In this document: positions 9,309-17,979 of the stretch, in pieces
How the letters are laid out: each line of letters begins with the position of its first letter
How positions within the stretch are numbered: the stretch's first letter is position 1
Assembly (NCBI GenBank): GCA_016218215.1
Contig: JACREM010000092.1
Span: forward strand, 1-36,310
Origin: Candidatus Gottesmanbacteria bacterium
Lineage (GTDB): Bacteria; Patescibacteriota; Microgenomatia; UBA10105; UBA927
Length of the DNA stretch: 36,310 nt
Reading direction: 5' to 3'
Notes under the pieces: generated by a model
What the model was told of the DNA's origin: nothing
Seen by the model: only the letters and a program-made list of their open reading frames with translations
The model's database searches: none
Made by a program: the position numbers and the translations under genes

Positions 9309-9848
9309 ATGGATGACTCTGTTATAATCCAAAAGATTCTCGACCGTGACAAGGTTGCTCTTGCAGCGTTTTATCAGCAGTATGCTCCAAAGCTGTCCCG
9401 ATTTATCCGTGGAAAAATAGCAAATGAACGGGACGGCGAGGAAGTATTACAGGATACGCTTTTTGCCTTTCTTGAGGCTATCCGAGATTTTCACGGGAAA
9501 GCCAAAATTCAGACATTTTTATTTTCTATTTGCGGGCACAAAGTGATAGATTACTACCGGAGAAAAAAAATTCGCTCTATCGCATTTTCACATATGCCCG
9601 GGATCGAAAGCATCATAGGCCCGCTTCTGGCTCCTGAAGACGCCATGGAAAAGAAAGATATGAAGCTAAAGATTCGCAAAGCGTTCTTCCGAATTCTGCC
9701 GCTTTATAAAAAAGTATTATCGTTAAAATATATCGAAGAGTTGTCCGTTTCTGATATTGCAAATCAGCTTGAAATTACGATAAAAAGCGCTGAGTCAAAG
9801 CTTTTTCGGGCACGAAAAGCCTTTGTAGAGGCTTTTATTTCGTTATAA
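9309..9848 (+). CDS. RNA polymerase sigma factor, ECF/sigma-70 family
   Basis: Region 2-like FYQQYAPKLSRFIRGKI...DGEEVLQDTLFAFLEAIRDFHGKAKIQTFLFSICGHKVIDYYRRKK; region 4-like LPLYKKVLSLKYIEELSVSDIANQLEITIKSAESKLFRARKAF. Confidence 0.85.
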   Translation: MDDSVIIQKILDRDKVALAAFYQQYAPKLSRFIRGKIANERDGEEVLQDTLFAFLEAIRDFHGKAKIQTFLFSICGHKVIDYYRRKKIRSIAFSHMPGIESIIGPLLAPEDAMEKKDMKLKIRKAFFRILPLYKKVLSLKYIEELSVSDIANQLEITIKSAESKLFRARKAFVEAFISL

Positions 9849-9850
9849 CT

Positions 9851-10081
9851 ATGAAGGATAGAATCTATAAAAATTTTGTAAAGCGATGGGAAGAGGTGAC
9901 CGATCTCCCGCCTCAGACGCTTGGACCTTTTACGTCTTCGTATAAAGATCTAGTTCATGGGGTAAAGTCTATGCCCGTACCTGTTTATGCGGTTTTTGGA
10001 CTAGTCATAGCCTTCGGTATGTTGTATTTTTTTGGTGCGAGAATTTCGTTTTTCGTGTCTCTGTTGCAAAAAGGTTTTTAA
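9851..10081 (+). CDS. Small single-TM protein downstream of the sigma factor
   Basis: Follows the sigma gene by 2 nt; TM-like VPVYAVFGLVIAFGMLYFFGA. Confidence 0.55.
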   Translation: MKDRIYKNFVKRWEEVTDLPPQTLGPFTSSYKDLVHGVKSMPVPVYAVFGLVIAFGMLYFFGARISFFVSLLQKGF

Positions 10082-10119
10082 CCCCGCAGGTTTTAGCCTG
10101 TTTTTCCGACTGAATAGAT

Positions 10120-10725
10120 ATGATAGATGTGTGTTTTTTGTGGGCTTCTTCGGTTTTTGGGAGTATCGTGCATCCGTATGAGGCAATGCGTTCGGTGGTA
10201 AAACGGTCAAAGCTTCTTGAGCTCGTCCCTCTTTTTTGTTTGGTACTTTTATATGTGGCTCTCGCAAGCATAGTCAAAATTCAGGAATTTCGTCCATTTT
10301 TTCTTACCGGTCAATTTTTGACGTTAGTTTTTTGGATCGGGGTAAGCTACGGATTATCAGTACTCCTTCTTTGGTTTGTAGGCAAGAATCTTGGTGGGAA
10401 AGGAACAGTACGATCGCTTCTGGTGTCTTGGGGGTATACGCTTGTACCAACGCTGGTGTGGTTTTTGGTCACGTCCATCCTGTATGTTGTCCTTCCGCCT
10501 CCACGGACGAACGGAGTATTGGGTATAGGATTTAGCTTCGTATATCTCTGTTTTTCGGCTGCAGTTTTTTTGTGGAAGGGGACGCTTGTATATCTTAGTC
10601 TTCGGTTTGGCATGAGATTGACGCTTCCTAAAATTTTACTTGTTCTTGCCGTGTTTTTACCACTAGCGCTTGTTTATAGCGTATTCATGTATCGGTTCGG
10701 GATATTTCGGGTGCCATTTTTATGA
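10120..10725 (+). CDS. Yip1-like multi-TM membrane protein
   Basis: PYEAMRSVVKRS start followed by several TM helices. Confidence 0.5.
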   Translation: MIDVCFLWASSVFGSIVHPYEAMRSVVKRSKLLELVPLFCLVLLYVALASIVKIQEFRPFFLTGQFLTLVFWIGVSYGLSVLLLWFVGKNLGGKGTVRSLLVSWGYTLVPTLVWFLVTSILYVVLPPPRTNGVLGIGFSFVYLCFSAAVFLWKGTLVYLSLRFGMRLTLPKILLVLAVFLPLALVYSVFMYRFGIFRVPFL

Positions 10726-11927
10726 ATGTAAGACAATATAAGACAGTAAAAGAGCGTCGGGAGGCGGTGGAAAAAACGCTTGGTATTTCTTTGTCATCAA
10801 TAGGAACTCCGTACACAAGCGAAGAAGTTGCGTCGAAGCGAAATTGTGAAAATATGATCGGAGTGACGACGGTCCCAATTGGCGTGGCAGGGCCACTCAA
10901 GATCAAAGATCAAAGATCAAAGATCAAAGAGTACTTTGTTCCGCTTTCAACAACAGAAGGGGCGCTCGCTGCGTCCATTAGCCGCGGATGTAAAGCAATA
11001 ACAGAGTCTGGGGGAGCGATAGTCGGAAGCCATCGGATTGGAGCGACGCGTGGCCCAGTTTTTAGAGTGAAAAACCTTACTGAAAGTGAGCATTTTTATC
11101 GATATCTCAAAGATCACCTGAGTGATTTTCAGAAAGTCGCTTCGAAAACATCTCACCATATTAAACTTGAAAAATTATTAACCAGGGGGGTTGGAAAATA
11201 TCGCTATGTCCGCTTTGTGTTTGATACAAAAGATGCCATGGGTATGAACATGGTAACAATCGCAACCCAGGCTCTTACTGAATACATTGAGAAAGAGACT
11301 AGAGTAGTTTGCCTTGCGCTTGCGGGAAACTTTGATATAGATAAAAAACCTGCGTGGCTTAACTTTATCGAGAATCGGGGTACCAAGGTCTGGGCAGAAG
11401 TTACCGTTTCTTCTTCAGTTCTTGAAGGCGTGCTGAAAACTACGGCACAAAAAGTATATGATGTGTGGCTTGCTAAGTGTATGGTCGGAAGCGCGATAAG
11501 CGGGTCTATGGGATTTAATGCACAATATGCCAATGTTGCGGCTGCTATATTTCTTGCTACCGGTCAGGATTTGGGCCACGTGGGCGAAGCGAGCATGGGA
11601 ATTACTACATGTGAGATAGAAAAAGATCAAAAATCAAATATCAAAGATCAAAAAAATGGAGATGGATTATATATAAGCGTATGTCTCCCTGACCTCATGG
11701 TTGGTACTGTCGGCGGCGGGACAGGACTTGCGACACAAAAAGAAGCACTTTCCATTATGGGTCTTGCGGGTGGTTCGCCAGCTGGTGAAGACGGGAAGAA
11801 TGGAGTACGGCTTGCTGAAATTATTGGCGGAGTTGTCCTTGCAGGGGAAATTTCTCTTCTTGCCTCATTAAGTATTGGGTCTTTGGCGGGGGCTCATCGG
11901 TCACTAGCACGGGGAGAAAAGATATGA
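10722..11927 (+). CDS. hmgA: Hydroxymethylglutaryl-CoA reductase (class I-like)
   Basis: ENMIGVTTVPIGVAGPL, TTEGALAASISRGCKAI, DAMGMNMVTIATQAL, GTVGGGTGLATQKEAL, LAGAHRSLAR. Confidence 0.95.
   Translation: MNVRQYKTVKERREAVEKTLGISLSSIGTPYTSEEVASKRNCENMIGVTTVPIGVAGPLKIKDQRSKIKEYFVPLSTTEGALAASISRGCKAITESGGAIVGSHRIGATRGPVFRVKNLTESEHFYRYLKDHLSDFQKVASKTSHHIKLEKLLTRGVGKYRYVRFVFDTKDAMGMNMVTIATQALTEYIEKETRVVCLALAGNFDIDKKPAWLNFIENRGTKVWAEVTVSSSVLEGVLKTTAQKVYDVWLAKCMVGSAISGSMGFNAQYANVAAAIFLATGQDLGHVGEASMGITTCEIEKDQKSNIKDQKNGDGLYISVCLPDLMVGTVGGGTGLATQKEALSIMGLAGGSPAGEDGKNGVRLAEIIGGVVLAGEISLLASLSIGSLAGAHRSLARGEKI
10901..10928 (+). repeat. 4 x 7-bp tandem array GATCAAA x4, inside hmgA
   Basis: GATCAAA GATCAAA GATCAAA GATCAAA; encodes IKDQRSKIK. 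Confidence 0.9.
11625..11652 (+). repeat. 4 x 7-bp array GATCAAA-AATCAAA-TATCAAA-GATCAAA, inside hmgA
   Basis: Read directly; encodes KDQKSNIKDQK. Confidence 0.9.
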
Positions 11928-12982
11928 TCGGCATACGTGCATACGGCGCATATGTACCACAGTACCGCGTCAGTATTTCTGACATTGCCGAGGCTTGGAA
12001 GAAAAATGGAGATGAGATTCAAATGTCTCTTGGAATTTTACAAAAATCAGTCCCGGGGATAGATGAAGATGCTGTAACACTTGCGATTGAAGCCGCCGGA
12101 AGCGCATTGTCTATTTCAAATATTGATCCACAAGCCATTGAAGCATTATTTGTGGGTTCCGAGAGTCATCCGTATGCGGTGAATCCTACTTCTACGATAG
12201 TTGGCGAATTTTTGGGTATAGGGCATAATTACCTTGCATCGGATCTGGAGTTTGCGTGTAAAGCCGGGACCGCCGGAGTACAGGCAATATTAGGACTTGT
12301 GGCATCGGGTCAGATTATATCTGGCTTAGCCATAGGGACGGATACAGCTCAGAGTAAACCTCATGATGCACTCGAATATACCTCAGCCTCAGCTGCAGCG
12401 GCATTTCTCTTAGGTAAAGACGATCCGAAAAGTACGCCGCTTCTTGCAAGTGTCACATCATATACTTCTTATTCTTCTGACACTCCGGATTTTTGGCGAC
12501 GGGACGGGATGAGGTTTCCGTCGCATGCCGGGAGGTTTACCGGTGAGCCAGCGTATTTTGCCCATGTTATGGGAGCTGCTCTTCATCTTTTTGAAAAAGC
12601 TCAGTGCAAATCTTCTGATTTTGATTATTGTGTATTTCACATGCCAAATGCGAAGTTTCCCCGAGACGTTGCCCGGAGACTTGGATTTACCAAAGAGCAG
12701 CTTGCGCCGTCACTGGTCATAGACGATATTGGCAACCCCTACTCAGCGTCTTCTCTTTTGGGTCTCGTGGCAGTGCTCGACGAGGCTAAGCCGAATGAAA
12801 AAATATTCATGGTATCGTATGGGTCAGGAGCCGGGAGCGATGCGTTTATTTTTGAAACGACCGAAGAAATTTTAAAATTTCAGGAGAAACGAAAACATCA
12901 TTCTGTTTTATATAAAGTTATGTTACAGAATACGGCGAATATATCGTATACAGAATATCTGAAGCATACACATAAGATATGA
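11924..12982 (+). CDS. Hydroxymethylglutaryl-CoA synthase, archaeal-type
   Basis: IGIRAYGAYVPQYRVSISDIAEAW...; DLEFACKAGTAGVQA active-site Cys region; ATGA overlap with hmgA. Confidence 0.9.
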   Translation: MIGIRAYGAYVPQYRVSISDIAEAWKKNGDEIQMSLGILQKSVPGIDEDAVTLAIEAAGSALSISNIDPQAIEALFVGSESHPYAVNPTSTIVGEFLGIGHNYLASDLEFACKAGTAGVQAILGLVASGQIISGLAIGTDTAQSKPHDALEYTSASAAAAFLLGKDDPKSTPLLASVTSYTSYSSDTPDFWRRDGMRFPSHAGRFTGEPAYFAHVMGAALHLFEKAQCKSSDFDYCVFHMPNAKFPRDVARRLGFTKEQLAPSLVIDDIGNPYSASSLLGLVAVLDEAKPNEKIFMVSYGSGAGSDAFIFETTEEILKFQEKRKHHSVLYKVMLQNTANISYTEYLKHTHKI

Positions 12983-14133
12983 AAACAAACGTAATAGGCG
13001 TAGCAACGACAAAATTTGGAGAACTCTGGGATGTGTCTCCGCGGACTCTTGCCAAAGAGGCTGTGGCATTGGCTCTGATAGATTCGGATATAGAAATGAA
13101 ACATATCCAAGCAGTGTTTGTCGGGAATATGTTGTCGGGGATGCTTGGGGGCCAAGAGCATCTCGGGGCGTTTTTTGCAGATGAGTTTGGGTTGAGCGTT
13201 CCGGCGCTAAAAATTGAAGGAGCATGTGCATCCGGGGGGCTTGCTATGCATACCGGGGTACTTGCGATCGAAAGTGAGCAATATGACACCGTTCTGGTTC
13301 TCGGAGTTGAAAAGATGACTGATCATTCGCCGGAAGATGTAGCGCGGGCGCTTATGGGAGCAGGAAGTGAGGAAGAGCGATTTTCCGGTGCTACGTTTCC
13401 CGGGCTGTACGCAATCCTCGCTCAGGCGCATTCGGAAAAATACGGGACAACCGAAGAACAGATGGCGATGGTCGCCGTAAAAAATCACTACCACGCATCG
13501 CTCAATCCCAATGCACAGTTTCGATCATTATTAAAGCTAGAACAGGTCATGAAGAGTTCAAAAATAGCCGATCCTCTGAAGCTTTTAGACTGCTCTCCGA
13601 TTACCGATGGCGCGAGCGCGGTGATACTTACAACAGAAGTCAAAAGTCAGATGTCAAAAGTCAAAAGTATTGAAGTTTTTGCTTCCGCGGTGGCAACGGA
13701 TTCGCTCGGTCTTTCCAAAAGGAAGAGTCTGACTGAGCTCGCGGCAACGATAGAGGCGGGAAATAGTGCCTATCGAAAAGCGGGTGTTGGGCCAAAGGAT
13801 ATTGGGGTTTGCGAGGTGCATGATTGTTTTACTATTGCAGAAATTTTAGCAATGGAAGATCTGGGATTTTATGAAAAAGGCCAAGCTGCTGGCGCGGTGG
13901 TACGAGGAGAAACGACACTTGGATCTCAAAAAAAGGTCGTCATAAATCCATCAGGAGGACTCAAAGGGTGCGGACATCCGGTAGGCGCGACGGGGGTAAA
14001 ACAGATTGTTGAAATCGTTGAGCAGCTGCGCGGTACTGCCGGCAAAAGACAGGTCGTAGATGCAAAAATCGGACTTGCTCATAATGTAGGAGGAAGTGGA
14101 GCTACAGCGGTAGTCCACATATTGGGACGTTAA
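12979..14133 (+). CDS. Acetyl-CoA acetyltransferase / thiolase (SCP2-thiolase-like, archaeal style)
   Basis: IEGACASGGLAMHTG; EVHDCFTIAEI; NPSGGLKGCGHPVGATG; NVGGSGAT; ATGA overlap with the HMGS gene. Confidence 0.92.
   Translation: MKTNVIGVATTKFGELWDVSPRTLAKEAVALALIDSDIEMKHIQAVFVGNMLSGMLGGQEHLGAFFADEFGLSVPALKIEGACASGGLAMHTGVLAIESEQYDTVLVLGVEKMTDHSPEDVARALMGAGSEEERFSGATFPGLYAILAQAHSEKYGTTEEQMAMVAVKNHYHASLNPNAQFRSLLKLEQVMKSSKIADPLKLLDCSPITDGASAVILTTEVKSQMSKVKSIEVFASAVATDSLGLSKRKSLTELAATIEAGNSAYRKAGVGPKDIGVCEVHDCFTIAEILAMEDLGFYEKGQAAGAVVRGETTLGSQKKVVINPSGGLKGCGHPVGATGVKQIVEIVEQLRGTAGKRQVVDAKIGLAHNVGGSGATAVVHILGR
13637..13664 (+). repeat. 4 x 7-bp array AAGTCAA-AAGTCAG-ATGTCAA-AAGTCAA, inside thiolase gene
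   Basis: Read directly; encodes EVKSQMSKVKS. Confidence 0.85.
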
Positions 14134-14143
14134 TTCGAAGAAG

Positions 14144-14161
14144 CGTTACTTCGTTAGTTCG
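14144..14161 (-). repeat. 18-mer CGAACTAACGAAGTAACG (minus-strand orientation)
   Basis: Plus strand CGTTACTTCGTTAGTTCG; its first 12 nt are inverted relative to the octamer array downstream; same 18-mer, interrupted, in comF at 25803. Confidence 0.8.
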
Positions 14162-14180
14162 ATATCTATTCGAATCAGCA

Positions 14181-14244
14181 ATTTAACGAATTAACCAATT
14201 AACTAAACAACGAAGTAACGAAATAACAATTAAACGAAATAACT
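14181..14244 (+). repeat. Octamer tandem array, 8 degenerate units
   Basis: ATTTAACG AATTAACC AATTAACT AAACAACG AAGTAACG AAATAACA ATTAAACG AAATAACT. Confidence 0.8.
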
Positions 14245-14247
14245 TAT

Positions 14248-14544
14248 ATGATTAGTCCCGTAAAAATTTGGAGAAATCAGAAAAAAATTAGTTCACTACG
14301 TGGGAGTGAAGGTGTCATCGTGTCCTGGACCATGATCCGCGTCCCCCCGTCCGGATTTTCCAGTCAGGCGCCGTACCCCGTGGCGCTCGTACAACTTCAA
14401 AAATCGCGTATAGTTTGTCAGCTTGTTGATTGGGATACAAAGGATTTACACTCCGGGCAAAAAGTCACCCTTGTTATTCGCCGGGTGATAGAGTCTCCGG
14501 ATGATGGCGTTATTCCATACGGTGTAAAGGCAAAACCTGTTTAA
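14248..14544 (+). CDS. DUF35-like (OB-fold) acyl-CoA-associated protein
   Basis: 98-aa protein adjacent to thiolase/HMGS; SFxxxPPxGF..PYPVALVQL...GQKVTLVIR pattern; no obvious zinc ribbon. Confidence 0.7.
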   Translation: MISPVKIWRNQKKISSLRGSEGVIVSWTMIRVPPSGFSSQAPYPVALVQLQKSRIVCQLVDWDTKDLHSGQKVTLVIRRVIESPDDGVIPYGVKAKPV

Positions 14545-14545
14545 T

Positions 14546-15481
14546 ATGGTAAAGGTTTCTGTTCCAGGAAAAGTAAATATTATGGGTGAACACGCGGTGG
14601 TGTATGGGAAACCTGCGCTTCTTGCGGCAATCGACAAAAGATTGACTGTGACGGTATTAGATCGAAAAGACACAAGCGGCTCACCAAAAAATCCGGAGTA
14701 TGCTGAGCATATCCTCTCTCTTGTCCAAAAAGATCTAGGGTTTTCAACGGTTCCGCCTATGGAAATTTCAATTCAGTCAGATATCCCGTCCGGATATCAT
14801 CTTGGATCATCGGCGGCTGTGGCGGTGGGCGTGGCATCTGCGGCACTTTATTTTCTCAAGCATATTTGGAATCCGGTGCGTGCAAATCAGATAGCCTACG
14901 AGTCGGAAAAAATGAAACATGGAAATCCTTCCGGAGGAGATAATACTATCTGTACATTTGGTGGACTCGTCTGGTATAGAAAAGAGTTTGAATTTTTGCG
15001 TAGCATTTTTCAGCTCCCATTTCATATAGATCCATCTTTGAACAATTTTTTCCTTATCAAAACCGGAAAACCAAAAGAATCGACGAAAGAGATGATAGAG
15101 ATAGTGAGATCAAAGATGAAAGATGAAAGATCAAAGATTGAATCTGCCTTTGTCTTGAATGAAGAGCAGACGAAAAGAATTACAGTTGCGATAAAAGAAA
15201 GTGATGAAGAAACTCTGGTTGACGCAATTAAAATAGGAGAATGTACCCTTGAGACTATGGGAGTGGTAAGTGATAGTGCACAAAAAATCATACGGGAGAT
15301 TGAGCTAGCAGGGGGGGCCGCAAAGATACTTGGAGGAGGTGGGAAAAAGGGGCCGGTCGGATACCTCCTCGCATATCATAGGGACGAGAAAGCAATTCAA
15401 GCTATTGGCGCATCGTATGGGTATAAAGTTGAGCAGGTGAAATTAGGCGAAGAAGGAGTGCAGTTGGAATCTAGGGATTAG
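14546..15481 (+). CDS. Mevalonate kinase (GHMP family)
   Basis: VSVPGKVNIMGEHAVVYGKPALLAAID; PSGYHLGSSAAVAVGVASA; GGGGKKGPVGYLLAY. Confidence 0.85.
   Translation: MVKVSVPGKVNIMGEHAVVYGKPALLAAIDKRLTVTVLDRKDTSGSPKNPEYAEHILSLVQKDLGFSTVPPMEISIQSDIPSGYHLGSSAAVAVGVASAALYFLKHIWNPVRANQIAYESEKMKHGNPSGGDNTICTFGGLVWYRKEFEFLRSIFQLPFHIDPSLNNFFLIKTGKPKESTKEMIEIVRSKMKDERSKIESAFVLNEEQTKRITVAIKESDEETLVDAIKIGECTLETMGVVSDSAQKIIREIELAGGAAKILGGGGKKGPVGYLLAYHRDEKAIQAIGASYGYKVEQVKLGEEGVQLESRD
15108..15135 (+). repeat. 4 x 7-bp array GATCAAA-GATGAAA-GATGAAA-GATCAAA, inside mevalonate kinase gene
   Basis: Read directly; encodes RSKMKDERSKIE. Confidence 0.9.
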
Positions 15482-15486
15482 TATTT

Positions 15487-15526
15487 AGTATTAAGTATTA
15501 GGGGATTTTGCTTAATACTTAATACT
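15487..15526. repeat. 14-bp perfect inverted repeat AGTATTAAGTATTA ... TAATACTTAATACT made of heptamers
   Basis: Arms 15487-15500 and 15513-15526; right side continues as CTTAATA CTTAATA CTGAACC CTTAATA (15511-15538). Confidence 0.85.
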
Positions 15527-15544
15527 GAACCCTTAATACTTTTT

Positions 15545-16984
15545 ATGGATAATTTACAGAAAACAATCTCAATCTCAGCTCCGGGTAAATTGCTTCTTTT
15601 CGGTGAACACGCCGTCGTATATGGGTATCCGTGTATTGTCTCTTCTGTGAGCGATCGACTGACGGTAACTATATATGAATCAGAAAAGAGCGGCGTTGAG
15701 ATACAAACGCCCGGGGTTTCTGATCAGAGATTTATACATGCTGCAATACAAGAATTTGAGAAGAGATTCTCCCTAAAGATTGATCACTGCATGCTGTCAA
15801 CGTCAAGTGAATTTTCATCCTCCTTTGGCTTTGGGTCGTCATCAGCCGTCACCGTGGCTACTATGAAGGCACTTTCATTGTTCACAAGAAAAAATCTGTC
15901 TCAGAAAGAACTTATTGACGCGTGTCACGCAAGCGTTTTATCTGTGCAAGGGGTAGGCTCCGGCTTTGACGTAGCATCGTCTCTTTATGGCGGCACTATT
16001 CTTTATGAGTTCGGAGGGAAAAGAATTGAGCTTTTGTTAATGAATCTCCCCGGGTATTCATTTGTCGTTGGATATACCGGGGAGAAGGCTGATACAGTGT
16101 CTATTGTGAAAGAAGTGGCGGAAAAGCGGGAAAAATATACTGAAAAAGTGGATAGAATTTTTCAAGCGATCGGCGATATTGTGCTACAGGCAAAAACAGC
16201 GCTTGAAGATGGCGATGCGACTCGCTTGGGGATACTTCTGAATTATAATCAGGAGTATCTTCGTGACCTCGGGGTAAGTTCTGAGAAACTTGAAATACTT
16301 ATATCAGTCTCCAAAAAAGCCGGTGCATTAGGCGCCAAACTTTCAGGAGCTGGACGAGGGGATTGCATGATTGCGTTGGTGTCAAACGAAAAAAAATCAG
16401 CTGTTGAAGATGCGATTGAAAAATCCGGTGGAACGGTGATGCGGGTTTTCCTGGGAGTTGACGGAGCGAAAATAGCATCAACAGATAACCAAGAAGAGCT
16501 TTTTATCGTGGTCGACAAGAACGATGAAGTTATTGGATATCGCTCTCGAGCTGATTGTCATAGCGACAAAACGCTTATTCATAGGAGTCTTGATGTTGTC
16601 ATTTTTAATGATAATGGAGAGATTCTTCTACAAAAACGAAGCATGACCAAAGACACACGGCCGGGATACTGGGGCGTGTCGGTTGGAGGTCATGTATCAA
16701 AAGGGGAAACATATGAGGATGCGGCAAAACGAGAAATGAAAGAAGAACTTGGAGTTGTTTTGCCAGTTACGACGGCAGAAAAATTTCTTTTTGAGTATCC
16801 TCATGAAACAGAGATAGATGTTGTATTTACCGCAAATTCAAACGGCCCGTTTACTCCAAATACAGATGAGATAGATGAGGTAAAGTTTTTTTCAAAAAAT
16901 GAACTTTCGCGAAAACTTTTGGATCCTACGTTTAAACTTACGGAATTGTCCTATGAGTGCCTGAAGAGGATAAAATTCTTATGA
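15545..16984 (+). CDS. Fusion: GHMP kinase (mevalonate/phosphomevalonate kinase-like) + C-terminal Nudix / IPP isomerase type I-like domain
   Basis: N-term ISAPGKLLLFGEHAVVYGYPCIV...FGSSSAVTVATMKA...GAKLSGAGRGDCMIAL; C-term GYWGVSVGGHVSKGETYEDAAKREMKEELGV (Nudix box). Confidence 0.88.
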   Translation: MDNLQKTISISAPGKLLLFGEHAVVYGYPCIVSSVSDRLTVTIYESEKSGVEIQTPGVSDQRFIHAAIQEFEKRFSLKIDHCMLSTSSEFSSSFGFGSSSAVTVATMKALSLFTRKNLSQKELIDACHASVLSVQGVGSGFDVASSLYGGTILYEFGGKRIELLLMNLPGYSFVVGYTGEKADTVSIVKEVAEKREKYTEKVDRIFQAIGDIVLQAKTALEDGDATRLGILLNYNQEYLRDLGVSSEKLEILISVSKKAGALGAKLSGAGRGDCMIALVSNEKKSAVEDAIEKSGGTVMRVFLGVDGAKIASTDNQEELFIVVDKNDEVIGYRSRADCHSDKTLIHRSLDVVIFNDNGEILLQKRSMTKDTRPGYWGVSVGGHVSKGETYEDAAKREMKEELGVVLPVTTAEKFLFEYPHETEIDVVFTANSNGPFTPNTDEIDEVKFFSKNELSRKLLDPTFKLTELSYECLKRIKFL

Positions 16985-17973
16985 AAGCGACAGCCATAGC
17001 GCCTGCAAATATCGCGTTTATCAAGTACTGGGGGAAGAAGGACGACGTTCTGCGGTTGCCTCTCAATTCTTCAATCTCTATGAATCTTTCCGGAGCGACG
17101 ACCACAACGACGGTTGAATTTTCGAAGAATTTTAAAGCGGATGAAGTAACTATTATCGACGGAAATTTTTCAGAAAAAGAAGAATTGCGGGTTATCAAAG
17201 GACTGGATTTGATTCGGAAAAGCGCCAATAGTTCATGGAAGGCAAAAGTTGCGACAAAAAACACTTTTCCAAAGGGTGCAGGATCAGCTGCATCTGCATC
17301 GGGATTTGCGGCACTCACAGTTGCCGGATTTTCAGCAGCAAGTGCTGCAGACGTATCTTTATCAGAAAAAGATCTGACAATTATTGCACGGCAGGGATCA
17401 GGGTCTGCCTGCAGAAGTATCCCAGACGGTTTTGTGATTTGGGAAAAAGGGGACTCTTCAGAAAATTCTTATGCTCACTCATTGTTTCCCGCGAGTCACT
17501 GGGATCTTCGGGACATACTCGTTATCGTTGATTCATCTATGAAAAAAGTATCAACGACAGATGGTATGAAGGGAGTAGAGACAAGTCCATTTTTACGAGA
17601 GAGACTTCGATCAATTCCCAAGCGACTAGAAGAAGCGAAAAAAGCATTGATAGAAAAAAATATGAAATTGTTAGGAAAGGTTATGGAAGAAGATTGTCTC
17701 GATATGCACCACGTGATGCAGACGCAAATTCCACCTTTATTTTATTGGAATGATACGACGAAGAAGGTTATGGAGTCGGTCGTTTCCTGGAGAGAGGAAG
17801 ATGGAATCTCTGTTTACTTTACGATTGATGCAGGACCAAACGTCCACCTCATCTGTGAAGCAATAGATGAAAATCGGGTGTTAGAAAAAGTGAAGAAATT
17901 GCAGGGCATAGAATCATTTATAATAAATCATCCGTCTTCCGGTGCTCATCTTATTAATACTCATCTATTTTAA
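16981..17973 (+). CDS. Diphosphomevalonate decarboxylase
   Basis: ATAIAPANIAFIKYWGKKDDVLRLPLNSSISMNL; FPKGAGSAASASGFAAL; DAGPNVHLIC. ATG overlaps the previous stop. Confidence 0.92.
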   Translation: MKATAIAPANIAFIKYWGKKDDVLRLPLNSSISMNLSGATTTTTVEFSKNFKADEVTIIDGNFSEKEELRVIKGLDLIRKSANSSWKAKVATKNTFPKGAGSAASASGFAALTVAGFSAASAADVSLSEKDLTIIARQGSGSACRSIPDGFVIWEKGDSSENSYAHSLFPASHWDLRDILVIVDSSMKKVSTTDGMKGVETSPFLRERLRSIPKRLEEAKKALIEKNMKLLGKVMEEDCLDMHHVMQTQIPPLFYWNDTTKKVMESVVSWREEDGISVYFTIDAGPNVHLICEAIDENRVLEKVKKLQGIESFIINHPSSGAHLINTHLF

Positions 17974-17979
17974 TTATTT

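Noticed and set aside
8937-9332. Long form of the pilin-like ORF starting at 9332
   Set aside because: Would overlap the divergent sigma gene start; MTVYAVDIEQ at 9242 is more plausible.
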